Shown here in pieces: positions 1 through 9,500 of a stretch of 51,223 nucleotides of DNA. A program made the translations under genes and the position numbers. Every line of letters starts with the position of its first letter. Position 1 is the first letter of the stretch. The DNA lies in the NCBI GenBank assembly GCA_902796035.1, contig CADBNR010000047.1, positions 1 to 51,223 of the forward strand, given 5' to 3'. The stretch comes from an uncultured Bacteroidales bacterium. GTDB lineage: Bacteria; Bacteroidota; Bacteroidia; Bacteroidales; Muribaculaceae. The notes under the pieces were generated by a model. It did no database searches. It was not told where the DNA came from and saw only the letters and a list, made by a program, of their open reading frames with translations.

Positions 1-83
1 AGCCCGCTATGCTCCCTTCTCGACTTGCGATAATCCCTCAAAAATCCCATTTGAATGAAAGAAAGTTAAAAGTAAACACACTC

Positions 84-290
84 TTAAATTTTGATGTAGA
101 TGCGTTTGCGGTAGAGGGGATAGGCCACGGCACCGCCTATGGGAGTCATCATGCAGAGCGCCGGGGCCACTATGCACCCCAGACCGTTGAACGACTGCGC
201 CAGGTTCAGACGGCTGGCGGCAGTCTCCCTGGCACCGAGTTCTGCGGCGTACGGGTCGGCCGCCGTCTCCAGCATCACTAATCCGCATCC
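84..290 (-). pseudogene. Remnant of an MFS sugar (fucose/glucose/galactose) transporter
   Basis: The minus-strand frame reads CGLVMLETAADPYAAELG, followed by TAASRLNLAQSFNGLG and CIVAP. This is the conserved mid-region signature of FucP/GluP-type MFS sugar permeases (family knowledge: LETAANPY...RLNLAQSFNGLG). Such proteins are about 400 residues with 12 membrane helices, but here only about 65 residues survive before a TAA at 84-86. No first half exists: the homology begins inside the last codons of the PpsA-like gene at 278. The last 25 residues (ending YRKRIYIKI) do not resemble the family core. I read it as a deletion remnant. A short translated ORF could begin at GTG 278 or ATG 275, but a functional transporter is impossible. 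Confidence 0.6.
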
Positions 291-3271
291 GTCGATTCCG
301 GTTTCCGGACCACGCCTTTTGATTTCATGCCGTTGATGGCGATGGTGAGCGGGACGGGGAATTCCACGACGCGCAGATATTCCGATTCATGCACCGCGGG
401 CATACTGTCGAAAGCCTCCATGTCGATGTATCCGTTACCGGCGGCCGGGTCGATGGTGAAGTAACCGGTGCCGAACGACGTCAGGTTCTGGAAGAAGTGT
501 GTGCCCTGGCTCGGCTCGATGCGGAAGGAGGGGAGGGCGCATTCCACGATGAGGCGTGCGCCGGCTATCTGCGGCCATTTCACCGGGATTCCGAGCGAAG
601 GGTCGGAAGTGCCCCAGCGACCCGGACCGATCAATATATATGGCAGGTCGTGGTCGGACAGTTCTTTGTTGATGGCGGCCACCTCGTCGGCGATGTCGTT
701 GGTGCGCAGCGAATTGAACGCTGACTGCTTGACATACACCACATGCTTCACGTTGTCCATGATGCCGTGGCCTAGTGCCGCGTCGCTGCGGAGCAGAAGC
801 TGGTCGTCGGGAACCGATATTATGGAATTGTCCAGCATCTCCTTGCGGTCTACGATGGGACGTATCTGCAGCCAGTAGACGGTGCCGATGCGGCCCTGAC
901 GGTCGGGTGTCGGGTTGATGTTGCCGGCGAACTCTATCTCGACAGGGCGCCCCATCTCGTAGGCACCGGTGCTGAGCATGAACGAGCAGATGGTAGCCAA
1001 GGGGAACTTGTCGTGTTTCAGTATGTTGGCGAAGGTCAGCACCTTGCGGCCGGGACCGCGGTCGGTGTCGCGAAGGTATCCGTCATGAAAATCGTATGTG
1101 GACACCATATATTTCAGCGCGCCGGCCTTGAAGGCGTCGTTGACGGGAATCTTCGATATGTTGAAATTGTTGTCGGTGGTGAAATCCGACGGATTTACCT
1201 TGCCGGGATGCAGACCGTACAGGAAAGTCTGCGTGTCGCGCAGGGCGTTTTCAAGCGTGGACGTGGCCATGACATGGTCGGGATGTGCCGGCGACACGCG
1301 CAGAGCCTTGCCCCCCTCCACTATGTATTCGCCAAGACCGGCAGCCAACTCCACTACGCCCTCTTCGCTCTTTTCGGCGCCGACGGAGTAATAGTTCAGG
1401 CTGCGGCCCACGCCCGAGAAGTTGGGATAATAGAAGCCGTCATGGTCGTTGCCGGCCACTTCCTGGAGTATCACGGCCATCTTCTCCTGGTCGATGACGT
1501 TGCTGGTGGCGTTCATGTAAGCCTTGCTGTCGGCATAGAACACGGAGGCATATACCGCCTTGACGGCCGAGCAGAGCATGTCGAGCCGAGCCTCTGTATC
1601 CTCCAGGTAAGGAATCATATATGTGGAGTAAATGCCGGCGAAAGGCTGGTAATGGGAATCCTCGAGCAACGACGAGCTGCGCACCGCGATGGGACGGTGC
1701 ACCACGTCGAAGAACGCCGCCAGGTCGGTCTTGACCCATTCGGGAAGCGACGCCTTCATGAAGGCATCGAGAATTTCCTGATCGGTGGCGTCGGACAGGG
1801 CGGTGTCGTACAGGGCGTTGCTCTCCATGAACTCGTCGAATATGCCGGTGCATATCACCAGTGTGTGCGGAATGGTGATCTGTACGCCGTCGAAGTTCTC
1901 GCACACGGGATGACGCTTTATGATCTGGTCGATGAATGCCAGACCGCGACCCTTGCCGCCCATCGAACCCTGGCCGATGCGGGCGAAGTTGCTGTAATCG
2001 TCATAGTTGTTGCGGTCGAACTCGGCCACGACGCCACGGTTCTTCATGCGGCGGTAGCGCACGATGCACTCGAATACGAGCTTGCGCACCATCGGCGCGT
2101 CCTCGATGTCGGAGAATACGTGTGTCTTCAGCACCTCGGCTATCGGGAACAGGGCGCGTGAGTACAGCCAGCGGCTTATGAAGTTCTGCTGGCAATAATA
2201 CAGCAGAAGGTCGGACGGAATCTCAAAGATGCCGTTCTGCAGATCCTTGAGTTTGCGTATGCGCATCATCTCGCGCCCTTCGCCTCCGTAACGCACGATG
2301 AAGTCTCCGAAACCGAAATTGGCCAGCACGGCCTGACGCAGTTTCTGCGGCAATGTCTTGCTGTTCTTGTCGAGGAAAGTATATCCGGCGGCCTCGGCAT
2401 CCTTGCGGTTCTCGGCCTCCTGGCTTTCCATTATGACCGGCACGTAGGGATTGTCGCGGTGCAGGAATTCGGCGAGTTTCATGCCCGCCCGCGGGTCTTT
2501 CTCACCGTTGACGGGGAAGCGGGCGTCGGTGACGAGGCCCATGATGTGGTCGCCGTATTTTTCGATCAGCGCGGTTGCCTCCTCGTAGTCGCGTGCCAGC
2601 AGCACCTTGCTGCGGCCGCGCATACGCAGCGACGCCTCGTGGCTGTTCAGGGCCTCGGTGCTGTTCTCCTTGCTCTGTACCAGCAGGAACTTGAACAGGT
2701 ACGGCAGGATGGAACTGTAGAAACGTATGGAGTCCTCTACCAGCAGGATGGCCTGAACGCCGACCTCGAGGATGTCGTGCTCGGCGTTCATCTTGTCCTC
2801 AATCAGCTTGATGATGGCTAAGATCAGGTCGACGTTGCCGAGCCACGAGAACACATAATCCACGCCGCGCAGGTCCTCGTTGGCGATGCGTCGGCGCACT
2901 TCCTTGCTGAAGGGCGTCAGCACCACGAACGGGATGGCAGGATATTTCTCGTCTATGATGACGGCCTCGCGGAAGGTCTCGCTGATGTCCACGCCCGGCA
3001 TGGCTATGATCATGTCGTAGGGCTTGTCGGCGAGTTCGCGCTCAGCCTCATCGTAATTGGCCACGACCGTGAAGCGTGGCGGCGACGACAGGTTGAGCGA
3101 TACGTACTCGTTGTACACCTGTTCCTCTATGCGGCCGTCCTCCTCCAGCCCGAAGGCATCGTAAGGCGTGGCCACAAGCAGGATGTTGAAGATGCGTTTC
3201 TGCATTAAAGTCTGAAAAGCCGTATCTTTGAGATACAGCTTTCCCAACATAGTATCGTCCACCTGTTTCAT
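278..3271 (-). CDS. Receiver-like domains fused to PPDK-N/PEP-synthase nucleotide-binding domain
   Basis: 997 residues. Residues about 27-160 look like a degenerate receiver domain: the usual phospho-acceptor stretch reads YDMIIAMPG, without the acceptor Asp. Residues about 173-320 look like an intact receiver: acidic pair E179/D180 (LLVEDS), acceptor D249 (GLVTDARFP) and Lys302 (FLDKNS). From about 425 a PPDK-N/PEP-synthase ATP-grasp-like domain follows, with IGQGSMGGKGRGLAF (432-446) and IAVRSSSLLEDSHYQPFAG (528-546). The swivelling phospho-histidine domain and the PEP-binding barrel of true PpsA/PpdK are not seen, so PEP synthesis is unlikely. A role as a phospho-regulated nucleotide-binding protein is inference. 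It is the last gene of the operon, 17 nt after the HemD-like gene. Alternative start at Met8. Confidence 0.8.
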   Translation of the reverse strand: MKQVDDTMLGKLYLKDTAFQTLMQKRIFNILLVATPYDAFGLEEDGRIEEQVYNEYVSLNLSSPPRFTVVANYDEAERELADKPYDMIIAMPGVDISETFREAVIIDEKYPAIPFVVLTPFSKEVRRRIANEDLRGVDYVFSWLGNVDLILAIIKLIEDKMNAEHDILEVGVQAILLVEDSIRFYSSILPYLFKFLLVQSKENSTEALNSHEASLRMRGRSKVLLARDYEEATALIEKYGDHIMGLVTDARFPVNGEKDPRAGMKLAEFLHRDNPYVPVIMESQEAENRKDAEAAGYTFLDKNSKTLPQKLRQAVLANFGFGDFIVRYGGEGREMMRIRKLKDLQNGIFEIPSDLLLYYCQQNFISRWLYSRALFPIAEVLKTHVFSDIEDAPMVRKLVFECIVRYRRMKNRGVVAEFDRNNYDDYSNFARIGQGSMGGKGRGLAFIDQIIKRHPVCENFDGVQITIPHTLVICTGIFDEFMESNALYDTALSDATDQEILDAFMKASLPEWVKTDLAAFFDVVHRPIAVRSSSLLEDSHYQPFAGIYSTYMIPYLEDTEARLDMLCSAVKAVYASVFYADSKAYMNATSNVIDQEKMAVILQEVAGNDHDGFYYPNFSGVGRSLNYYSVGAEKSEEGVVELAAGLGEYIVEGGKALRVSPAHPDHVMATSTLENALRDTQTFLYGLHPGKVNPSDFTTDNNFNISKIPVNDAFKAGALKYMVSTYDFHDGYLRDTDRGPGRKVLTFANILKHDKFPLATICSFMLSTGAYEMGRPVEIEFAGNINPTPDRQGRIGTVYWLQIRPIVDRKEMLDNSIISVPDDQLLLRSDAALGHGIMDNVKHVVYVKQSAFNSLRTNDIADEVAAINKELSDHDLPYILIGPGRWGTSDPSLGIPVKWPQIAGARLIVECALPSFRIEPSQGTHFFQNLTSFGTGYFTIDPAAGNGYIDMEAFDSMPAVHESEYLRVVEFPVPLTIAINGMKSKGVVRKPESTDAD

Positions 3272-3288
3272 GCCGTCGGTGTAAAGTA

Positions 3289-4047
3289 TCAGCCCTCTTT
3301 CCGGCTTTCGAGGAAAGCGGCGAGGGCGTCGGGCATGGAGCGGTGCTGGGGCGACGGCGCGGCGATGTCGGCCTTGAGTCCGGCGTCCTCGATGGCCTGG
3401 ATGGTCTTGGGTCCGAACCCGCCTATCGCTATCTTGTCCTTCTCCTGGTCGAAGTCGGGGAAATTCTTCTTCAGGGCGTCGATGCCGCTGGGCGAGAAGA
3501 ATATCATCAGGTCATAGTCGGTGTCCTCGCCCGGCTGGAAATCGTTGCTGACCGTGCGGAACATCACCGTTTTGGTGACGTCCAGCTTGTGGTCCTCCAG
3601 GATGGATGAATCCTCGCTGTGCACGTCGGCCACGGGGAACAGGAACTTTTCCTTCTTGTTCTTGTCCATGGCGGCAAGCAGCTGGTCGTCGCGCAGCTTG
3701 CCTGTGGCGCCGAACGAAATCTTGCGCTTACGGTACACGATGTACTTCTGCAGATAGAGGGCTATGGCCTCGGTGGTGCAGAAATAGCGCATGGTGTCGG
3801 GCACCTTGAATCTTGATTCCTCGGCGAGGCGGAAGTAATTGTCGATTGCAGCACGCGAGGTGAAGATAACAGCAGTGTAATCGGCCAGGTTGATTTTTGA
3901 CTGGCGGAATTCCTTGGCCGTAAGGCCTTCGGTCTTGATAAAGGGTCGGAACACCACGTCGACGCCGTATTTGGTGGCAATGTCGAAGTAGGGCGATTTA
4001 TCACCGGCGGGACGGGGTTGTGATACCAGAATCTTCTTTATTTTCAT
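3289..4047 (-). CDS. hemD: Uroporphyrinogen-III synthase (HemD) family protein
   Basis: 252 residues. The fold pattern is HemD-like: an N-terminal KKILVSQPRP, VIFTSRAAIDNYF (free-standing serine/arginine loop typical of U3S), a second half with DLMIFFSPSGIDALKK, then IAIGGFGPKTIQAIEDAGL and a C-terminal PDALAAFLE. The enzyme would close hydroxymethylbilane to uroporphyrinogen III in haem synthesis. Divergent HemD homologues are common in Bacteroidales that lack the rest of the pathway, and no other haem gene is in the window, so activity is not certain. I chose ATG 4047 because it overlaps the stop of the DUF4271 gene as ATGA, which suggests translational coupling. A longer frame to 4116 would run far into that gene. 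Confidence 0.75.
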   Translation of the reverse strand: MKIKKILVSQPRPAGDKSPYFDIATKYGVDVVFRPFIKTEGLTAKEFRQSKINLADYTAVIFTSRAAIDNYFRLAEESRFKVPDTMRYFCTTEAIALYLQKYIVYRKRKISFGATGKLRDDQLLAAMDKNKKEKFLFPVADVHSEDSSILEDHKLDVTKTVMFRTVSNDFQPGEDTDYDLMIFFSPSGIDALKKNFPDFDQEKDKIAIGGFGPKTIQAIEDAGLKADIAAPSPQHRSMPDALAAFLESRKEG

Positions 4048-4847
4048 AGCCAAATAGAACAAACCTCGAGGGTCAATACGTATGTGAGGAGCAGCGGTAC
4101 AATTTCTAAACTGCAAAGGTAGTACAAAAAAAGCAACAAAGATGCAAAACCGCTGAAAAAAATACGAAAACCTTTAAAAATGAACAAAATTTTGCCCAAA
4201 AACAACACGGAAGCACCGCAAATGAGCAGAATTGATGTCCATTGTGGCCACACCAGCAGCATGAGTGCGAGGGGAAAGAAAGCCACCGCCTCAAGAGCGT
4301 TTGCGGCGGCCGCCCCGCGAACCCACGAACCGGTCTGCGCCGTGTCGGTGAATACGTTTCCGACCACCCAGTATGCCAGGAGCATCACGGCATTGTAGGC
4401 CGCGCACATTCCGGCGCAGATGGCGATGCCTAAGGCCGGATCGCCGGTGATGGAGAAACTGAACCAGGGAATGTCGGGGACAAGCAGCTGCACCGACACC
4501 CACAGCAGCACTCCGGCCGACGCGCACCATACGATGTTCATCAGCACCAGAAACGAAGTCTCGCGCGCGGTCTCGTCAAACACGTTGTGGCGTTCGCGCG
4601 TGTCGAGCAGGTCGTTCAGGGTGGCGCCCCAGCATCGGGAATTGTTGTGGAGCCTGAACCCTATCACGCAGAACAGCAATGCCAGTGTCAGATACACCCA
4701 CGACAGGTTGTCGGGCCGTGCCTGCGGCGCGGGCGCCACGGGTTCGGGTGCCTGCAGCACGATGCCGTCCCGGGTCTGTCCGGCCGGTATGCTGTCGGGC
4801 CCGAAGCCCGGTAACCAGGGTGGTGTGACTGCCATAGTCAAAGCCAT
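4044..4847 (-). CDS. DUF4271 integral membrane protein
   Basis: 267 residues. A proline-rich N-terminus of about 45 residues is followed by about six hydrophobic segments (roughly 48-66, 97-123, 138-166, 186-203, 208-226 and 236-260). The pattern and its position directly before a hemD-like gene match the Bacteroidota family DUF4271, whose function is unknown. It overlaps the next gene by ATGA and the epimerase stop by 10 nt if Met1 is used. Met5 (4835) would leave a 2-nt gap and is also possible. An inner-membrane location is predicted; nothing catalytic is visible. Confidence 0.75.
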   Translation of the reverse strand: MALTMAVTPPWLPGFGPDSIPAGQTRDGIVLQAPEPVAPAPQARPDNLSWVYLTLALLFCVIGFRLHNNSRCWGATLNDLLDTRERHNVFDETARETSFLVLMNIVWCASAGVLLWVSVQLLVPDIPWFSFSITGDPALGIAICAGMCAAYNAVMLLAYWVVGNVFTDTAQTGSWVRGAAAANALEAVAFFPLALMLLVWPQWTSILLICGASVLFLGKILFIFKGFRIFFSGFASLLLFLYYLCSLEIVPLLLTYVLTLEVCSIWL

Positions 4848-5857
4848 TGATGTTGCTTATACCATTCTATCGCCTTGGCGACGCCCTCCTGAAGCGAGGT
4901 CGAGGCCGTGAAGCCGAACTCGCGCGTGGCCTTGTCCGTCGAGACGGTCCAGTTGCGCTGCTTCATGATGCGGTACTTGTCGCTGTTGAGGGTGGAGGGC
5001 TTGTTTCGGGCCACGCCTATCTTCTCGGCCACGGCGCAGACGACGCGCACGGCCCACAACGGCATACGCATCGGCATCACGAACCGCTTGCCCATCTCAT
5101 GCATGGCGATGTGACGGAATTCCTTCTGTGTGTAAGCCCGTGGCTCGGATATGTTGTAGACAGATTCCGTCGGGGCGTTCTCCAGCGCCATGAACACGGC
5201 GCGTGACAGGTCCTCCACATATATGAATGTCAACAACTGTCGGCGGTAACCTACCGAAAAATCGAATCCCTTGGCCAGTGACTTGAACATAAGGAAATAG
5301 TCCATGTCGCGCGGGCCATAGATGCCTGTAGGACGGAATATGATGTAGGGGAGCCCCTCGGACTGCAGCCATATTTCGGCCTTGAGCTTCGAAGCGCCGT
5401 AACGAGTGTCGGGACGCGGAATCATATCCTCGTTGAACGGGGTATAATGCTTTTCGTCACCTTTGCCCATGGCCGACAGACTGCTCATGTACAGGAACTT
5501 GTCGGGCACCATGCCGGTGCGCTTCAGGGCGTTGGTGAAGTCGCGCAGGTAGGTGTAGTTGATGCGCGAGAAGTCGGCGTATGTCTTCACCTTGGTGGCG
5601 CCCAGGTTATAGACTATATAGTCCCATTTACCTTCGGGCATGGCCTGACGCAATGACTCATCGAGTGTTTCCGGCTTGTCGTAGTCGAACACCGCGAACT
5701 TTATGTTTATGTCGCTGAGATACTGACGTGACGTGGACTTTCGTACGCCGGCCCATACCCGGTATCCGTGGCGAAGCGCCTCAGAGACCAGAAAGCCGCC
5801 GACAAAACCGCCGGCACCCACTATCAGCACTTTCTTTAATGAATTATCCTGGGTCAT
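4838..5857 (-). CDS. NAD(P)-dependent epimerase/dehydratase (extended SDR)
   Basis: 339 residues from ATG 5857. A Rossmann glycine motif VGAGGFVGGFL lies near the N-terminus, with YMSSLSAMGKG, the catalytic YGASKLKAE (Tyr-x3-Lys) and FRPTGIYGPRD, all typical of extended SDR sugar epimerases or reductases. The substrate cannot be told; the neighbouring deacetylase and DUF2723 protein suggest glycan or envelope metabolism. An in-frame TTG at 5872 would overlap the deacetylase stop, but the ATG 12 nt inside gives the normal SDR N-terminus and is preferred. Confidence 0.8.
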   Translation of the reverse strand: MTQDNSLKKVLIVGAGGFVGGFLVSEALRHGYRVWAGVRKSTSRQYLSDINIKFAVFDYDKPETLDESLRQAMPEGKWDYIVYNLGATKVKTYADFSRINYTYLRDFTNALKRTGMVPDKFLYMSSLSAMGKGDEKHYTPFNEDMIPRPDTRYGASKLKAEIWLQSEGLPYIIFRPTGIYGPRDMDYFLMFKSLAKGFDFSVGYRRQLLTFIYVEDLSRAVFMALENAPTESVYNISEPRAYTQKEFRHIAMHEMGKRFVMPMRMPLWAVRVVCAVAEKIGVARNKPSTLNSDKYRIMKQRNWTVSTDKATREFGFTASTSLQEGVAKAIEWYKQHQWL

Positions 5858-5868
5858 TTCTAAACTTT

Positions 5869-6483
5869 TCAAAGCAGGCGGAATTCATATCCCTGGGCAA
5901 TGAGCCATTCCAGAGCCTTTGGAAGGGCCTCCTGCAGGCGTGGCCAGCTTTTGAGCGAGTCGTGGAACACGATGACGGAGCCGTCGCGTGCGAAGAGTTT
6001 TACGTTGCGCACCACGTCCTGCGCCCGCATCCATTTGGAATAATCGCGGGTGACGAGGTCGAACATCACTACGCGGAACTGCTCGTGCAGCGCCCATGTC
6101 TGTCTGGGACGGAGCCATCCGTGCGGCGGACGGAACAGGTCGCTGTCTATGTATTGCCGGGCCTCGGCCACGTCGCGCAGATAGCTGCGGCGGGTCAGGC
6201 GGAATCCGCTGACGTGATGCATGGTGTGGTTGCCTATGCGGTGTCCACGGCGCACTACTTCCTCGTAGACCTCGGGATGCTTGCGCACGTTGTCGCCCAC
6301 CATAAAGAAGGTAGCCTTGATGCCGTAACGATCCAGAACATCGAGCACCCAGGGCGTAATCTCGGGGATGGGGCCGTCGTCGAAGGTGAGGTACACCGCG
6401 TGCTGGTGCCCGGGTTCATGTCGCCGGAACAGTCCGCCGGGGACCGTGAGCCGGAAGCATAATGGGGGACGTTCTATCAGCAT
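5869..6483 (-). CDS. Polysaccharide deacetylase (NodB/CE4) family protein
   Basis: 204 residues, essentially a bare NodB domain. Visible CE4 motifs are VYLTFDDGPIPE (motif 1, metal-binding Asp pair), GHRIGNHTMHH (motif 2, metal-binding His residues), RPPHGWLRPR (motif 3) and SVIVFHDS near the C-terminus (motif 5 His). Family members remove N-acetyl or O-acetyl groups from peptidoglycan, chitin-like or capsular glycans. No signal peptide is evident, so it may act in the cytoplasm or be membrane-associated on the inner side. It is co-transcribed with the DUF2723 gene upstream (42-nt gap) and the epimerase downstream. Confidence 0.88.
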   Translation of the reverse strand: MLIERPPLCFRLTVPGGLFRRHEPGHQHAVYLTFDDGPIPEITPWVLDVLDRYGIKATFFMVGDNVRKHPEVYEEVVRRGHRIGNHTMHHVSGFRLTRRSYLRDVAEARQYIDSDLFRPPHGWLRPRQTWALHEQFRVVMFDLVTRDYSKWMRAQDVVRNVKLFARDGSVIVFHDSLKSWPRLQEALPKALEWLIAQGYEFRLL

Positions 6484-6525
6484 GGTCTGTGCGTCAGGTG
6501 GCAGGGGCCGGTGGTCAGTCTACGG

Positions 6526-9500
6526 TCAGGGATGTTTGCGGTTATATTCATCAAACACACGCTTGCTGCGGGCCATGTCCACTTTCTGAATGTCGGGGTT
6601 GGCTTCGATGCTTTCGCGCGGCACGCCCATCTGGACATACTGTTCGATAGCGCCATAGAAGATTGAGTCGAGGTCGCGCGAATCCTGAGGCGCCGCTGCG
6701 TATTCCTCGGCCGAAAGTTCCTGGATGCCTGCTACGAGTCGGGCCACTCCAGCCAGCTCGGCCACATAGTTGTCTACCGACGCCGAGCCTCCGGCATCGA
6801 CCGATTCGTAGCCGCCGGCTCCGTATACCTGGTCGTAGTATTTTCTGAGCATGTCGGCGGTGTAGCCGGTGGACTTCAGCAGATTGTCAACCCATTTCAT
6901 GTCGCCGCCGTATTGCTTGTACTGCTCGATGAAACGATAGTACTGATAAGGCATCAGTCGGGATTCGGGCGTCAGCGAGGCGTTGCCGAACCTCATGGCT
7001 ACCATGGCGCTGTACCGCAGATACTGGGCCATGCGGGTCATCTGGTTGCGGAGCATGTCGAGGGCGCGCCTGGTGAGCTGGGGATTCTTCATCTTCTCGC
7101 CGAGCGTGCCGTATATCTCGGGCATGGTCAGGGCTAATGTCACGTTGTAAGGCGACGTGCTCTCCGGCAGGTTCTTCTCGATCATGTCGGCCACCTTGAG
7201 AGCCTCCGGATATTTACCTTCCTCGATGAGCTGCAGTGCCACATCCATCATAGACGTGCGGGTGGACAGCAGCATGCGGCGTGCGGTCTCGTCGAAGTAT
7301 GGCGCCTTGTCCTTAGTATCGGCGCCACCCCAGCGGTATTTCTTGGTCACCACGTCGTATGCCCTGTCGGTGCGTGCCGGGAGACCGGGCTGCAGTGTGG
7401 GCACGAGCTGGTGGGTCATGCCGGTGGAGACGAGGTAGTCGGATAGGCCGAGGTGATATTCATTGCCGACGGTGGAGCACCAGTAAATGGGACGCGGCCA
7501 GCCTTCGGCGGCGTTGGTGGCGATGATGTCGAGCATCATGAGTTCGCCGAGGCTGATGTAGCCCTTGCCTCGCACGGCGTCGGCTTTGCCCAGGTCTATC
7601 ACGATCTCGTTCACAATCTTCGACGAGTCGGCCGGAGCCACAAGGCCACGGGCCACGACGGCCTTCTTGTCGACGGGTATTGTCACTACCGAGCTCGGAA
7701 GCGAGGGATATCCATAGTCGGGGTCAACCTGCGGGTTTGCGTAAAGGTTCTTCAGGCTCTGCAGCAGGTCGGCCGGAGCCGTCTCGCGACCGGGCACGGT
7801 CACGTCGAGCTTGCCGTAGGCGTAATCGGAGGGTTTGGCCGTGAAGTGGACGGGCTTGGCCGTATAGCTCTGCTGGCGCATCTGGTTGGCATACCAGTCG
7901 GAAGCCAGGTAGCTCAGGTTGATTATCTTGACGTCGGGTCGCACGCCCTCCACCTCCTGGGCGTACCATAGCGGGAAGGTGTCGTTGTCGCCGTTGCAGA
8001 ACACGATGGCGTTCGGCTCGAGGCTTTCAAGATAGTTTATCGCGAAGTCGCGGGCGGCGTAACGGCCGCTGCGGTCGTGGTCGTCCCAAGTCTGCGACAC
8101 CATCTGCAGCGGTATCACGAGGCCGATCACGCAGGCCGCGAGGGCCGGATACAGCTCGCTGTTCTTATCTTTCTTCTTGTCGGCGTGCATGACCTTGCGC
8201 AGTATGCTCCACAGTGCGGCCACTCCCATGCCGATCCAGATGGCGAAGGCGTAGAAGCTTCCGGCGAATGCGTAGTCACGCTCGCGAGGCTGCATCGGCG
8301 GCTGGTTCAGATAGAGCACTATGGCGATGCCGGTCATGAAGAACAGGAAGAACACCACCCAGAACTGCTCGATGCCCCTGCGGTCGGAAAATGCCTGCCA
8401 AAGCAAGCCGATCAGACCCAACAGCAGCGGGAGCATGTAGTAGACATTGTGTCCCTTGTTGTTCTTGCCCAAGTCGTCGGGAAGCAGGTTCTGGTCGCCG
8501 AGACGGTGGTTGTCCCATGCGGGGATTCCCGTGATCCAGTTGCCGGCGTCAAGCTCTCCCTGCTGGTTGAGCACGTCGTTCTGACGGCCGGCGAAGTTCC
8601 ACATAAAGTAACGCCAGTACATGTGGTTCAACTGGTAGTTCAGGAAATATTCGAAGTTCTGCTTATAGGTCGGGCGGTATGCCACGCGGCCGGGATACTG
8701 CACGAATCCGGTGACGGGGTTGATGTAAGGCTGGCCCTGATAGTCAGGCTCGGGTATCAGCTCGCCCGACTCGCGGTCGATGGCGTGCAGTTCCTTGAGG
8801 TTCGACGACGTGGTGTCGAGTGTCACCCAGTTGGGATAGTAGGCACGGTGCATACGGCTGTAGATGCGCGGGAACAGCATGTTGAGCTCCGGGTTCATCT
8901 TGTATTCCCCCTTGTAGTCGCGCTTCACGTAATAGTCGCCGCCACGCTGTGCCAGGGCCTGATTGTCGGCCTGTTCGCCGGTGTCGAGGAATCCTTCCGG
9001 CGACTGGGGCACGGCGTCCTTTACGCCCTTGGCGTACATGGGCTTCCCTTTCTCCACGATTTGGCGGAAGTCGTACATATTGATGAGCAGCGGCTTGCCG
9101 TCCTGGTCGTATTGCAACGTATCGATGTACGAGCCGGTGGCCTCGCGCATGGTGCCCGAGTAGAGCGTTTCGCCGTAGAGCAGAGGGTTCTCGCCGTATT
9201 GTTCGCGGTTCAGATATGAGGCCAGGTCGAACACGTTGTCCGGCGAGTTCTGGTTCATCGGGGTGTCAGCCGTGGAACGTATCAGTATCAGCGCGTAGCT
9301 GGAATATCCTACGAATATAACGGCCATCGACCACATTATCACGTTGAGCACGCGGACGTTAAGCGGACGGAAGTAAGGCAGCCAGAGGTAAGCGGCGAGG
9401 CACAGCGTCAGTATGATGCCCAACCACCAGCCCGAGCCCATGAAGAATGTGCCTGTGCATATCACTGCAAGCAGGAACGACAGTTTCAGCATGTTGGGGG

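Noticed and set aside
1013-2161. A 382-residue plus-strand open frame opposite the PpsA-like gene
   Set aside because: Low-complexity His/Gly/Val-rich translation typical of an antisense frame; the opposite strand has clear domains.
278-3271. Phosphoenolpyruvate synthase (ppsA) as the product
   Set aside because: The phospho-histidine and PEP-binding domains are not present; only the nucleotide-binding half resembles PpsA.
8077-9219. A 380-residue plus-strand open frame opposite the DUF2723 gene
   Set aside because: Antisense shadow with no domain; promoter and coding evidence support the minus strand.
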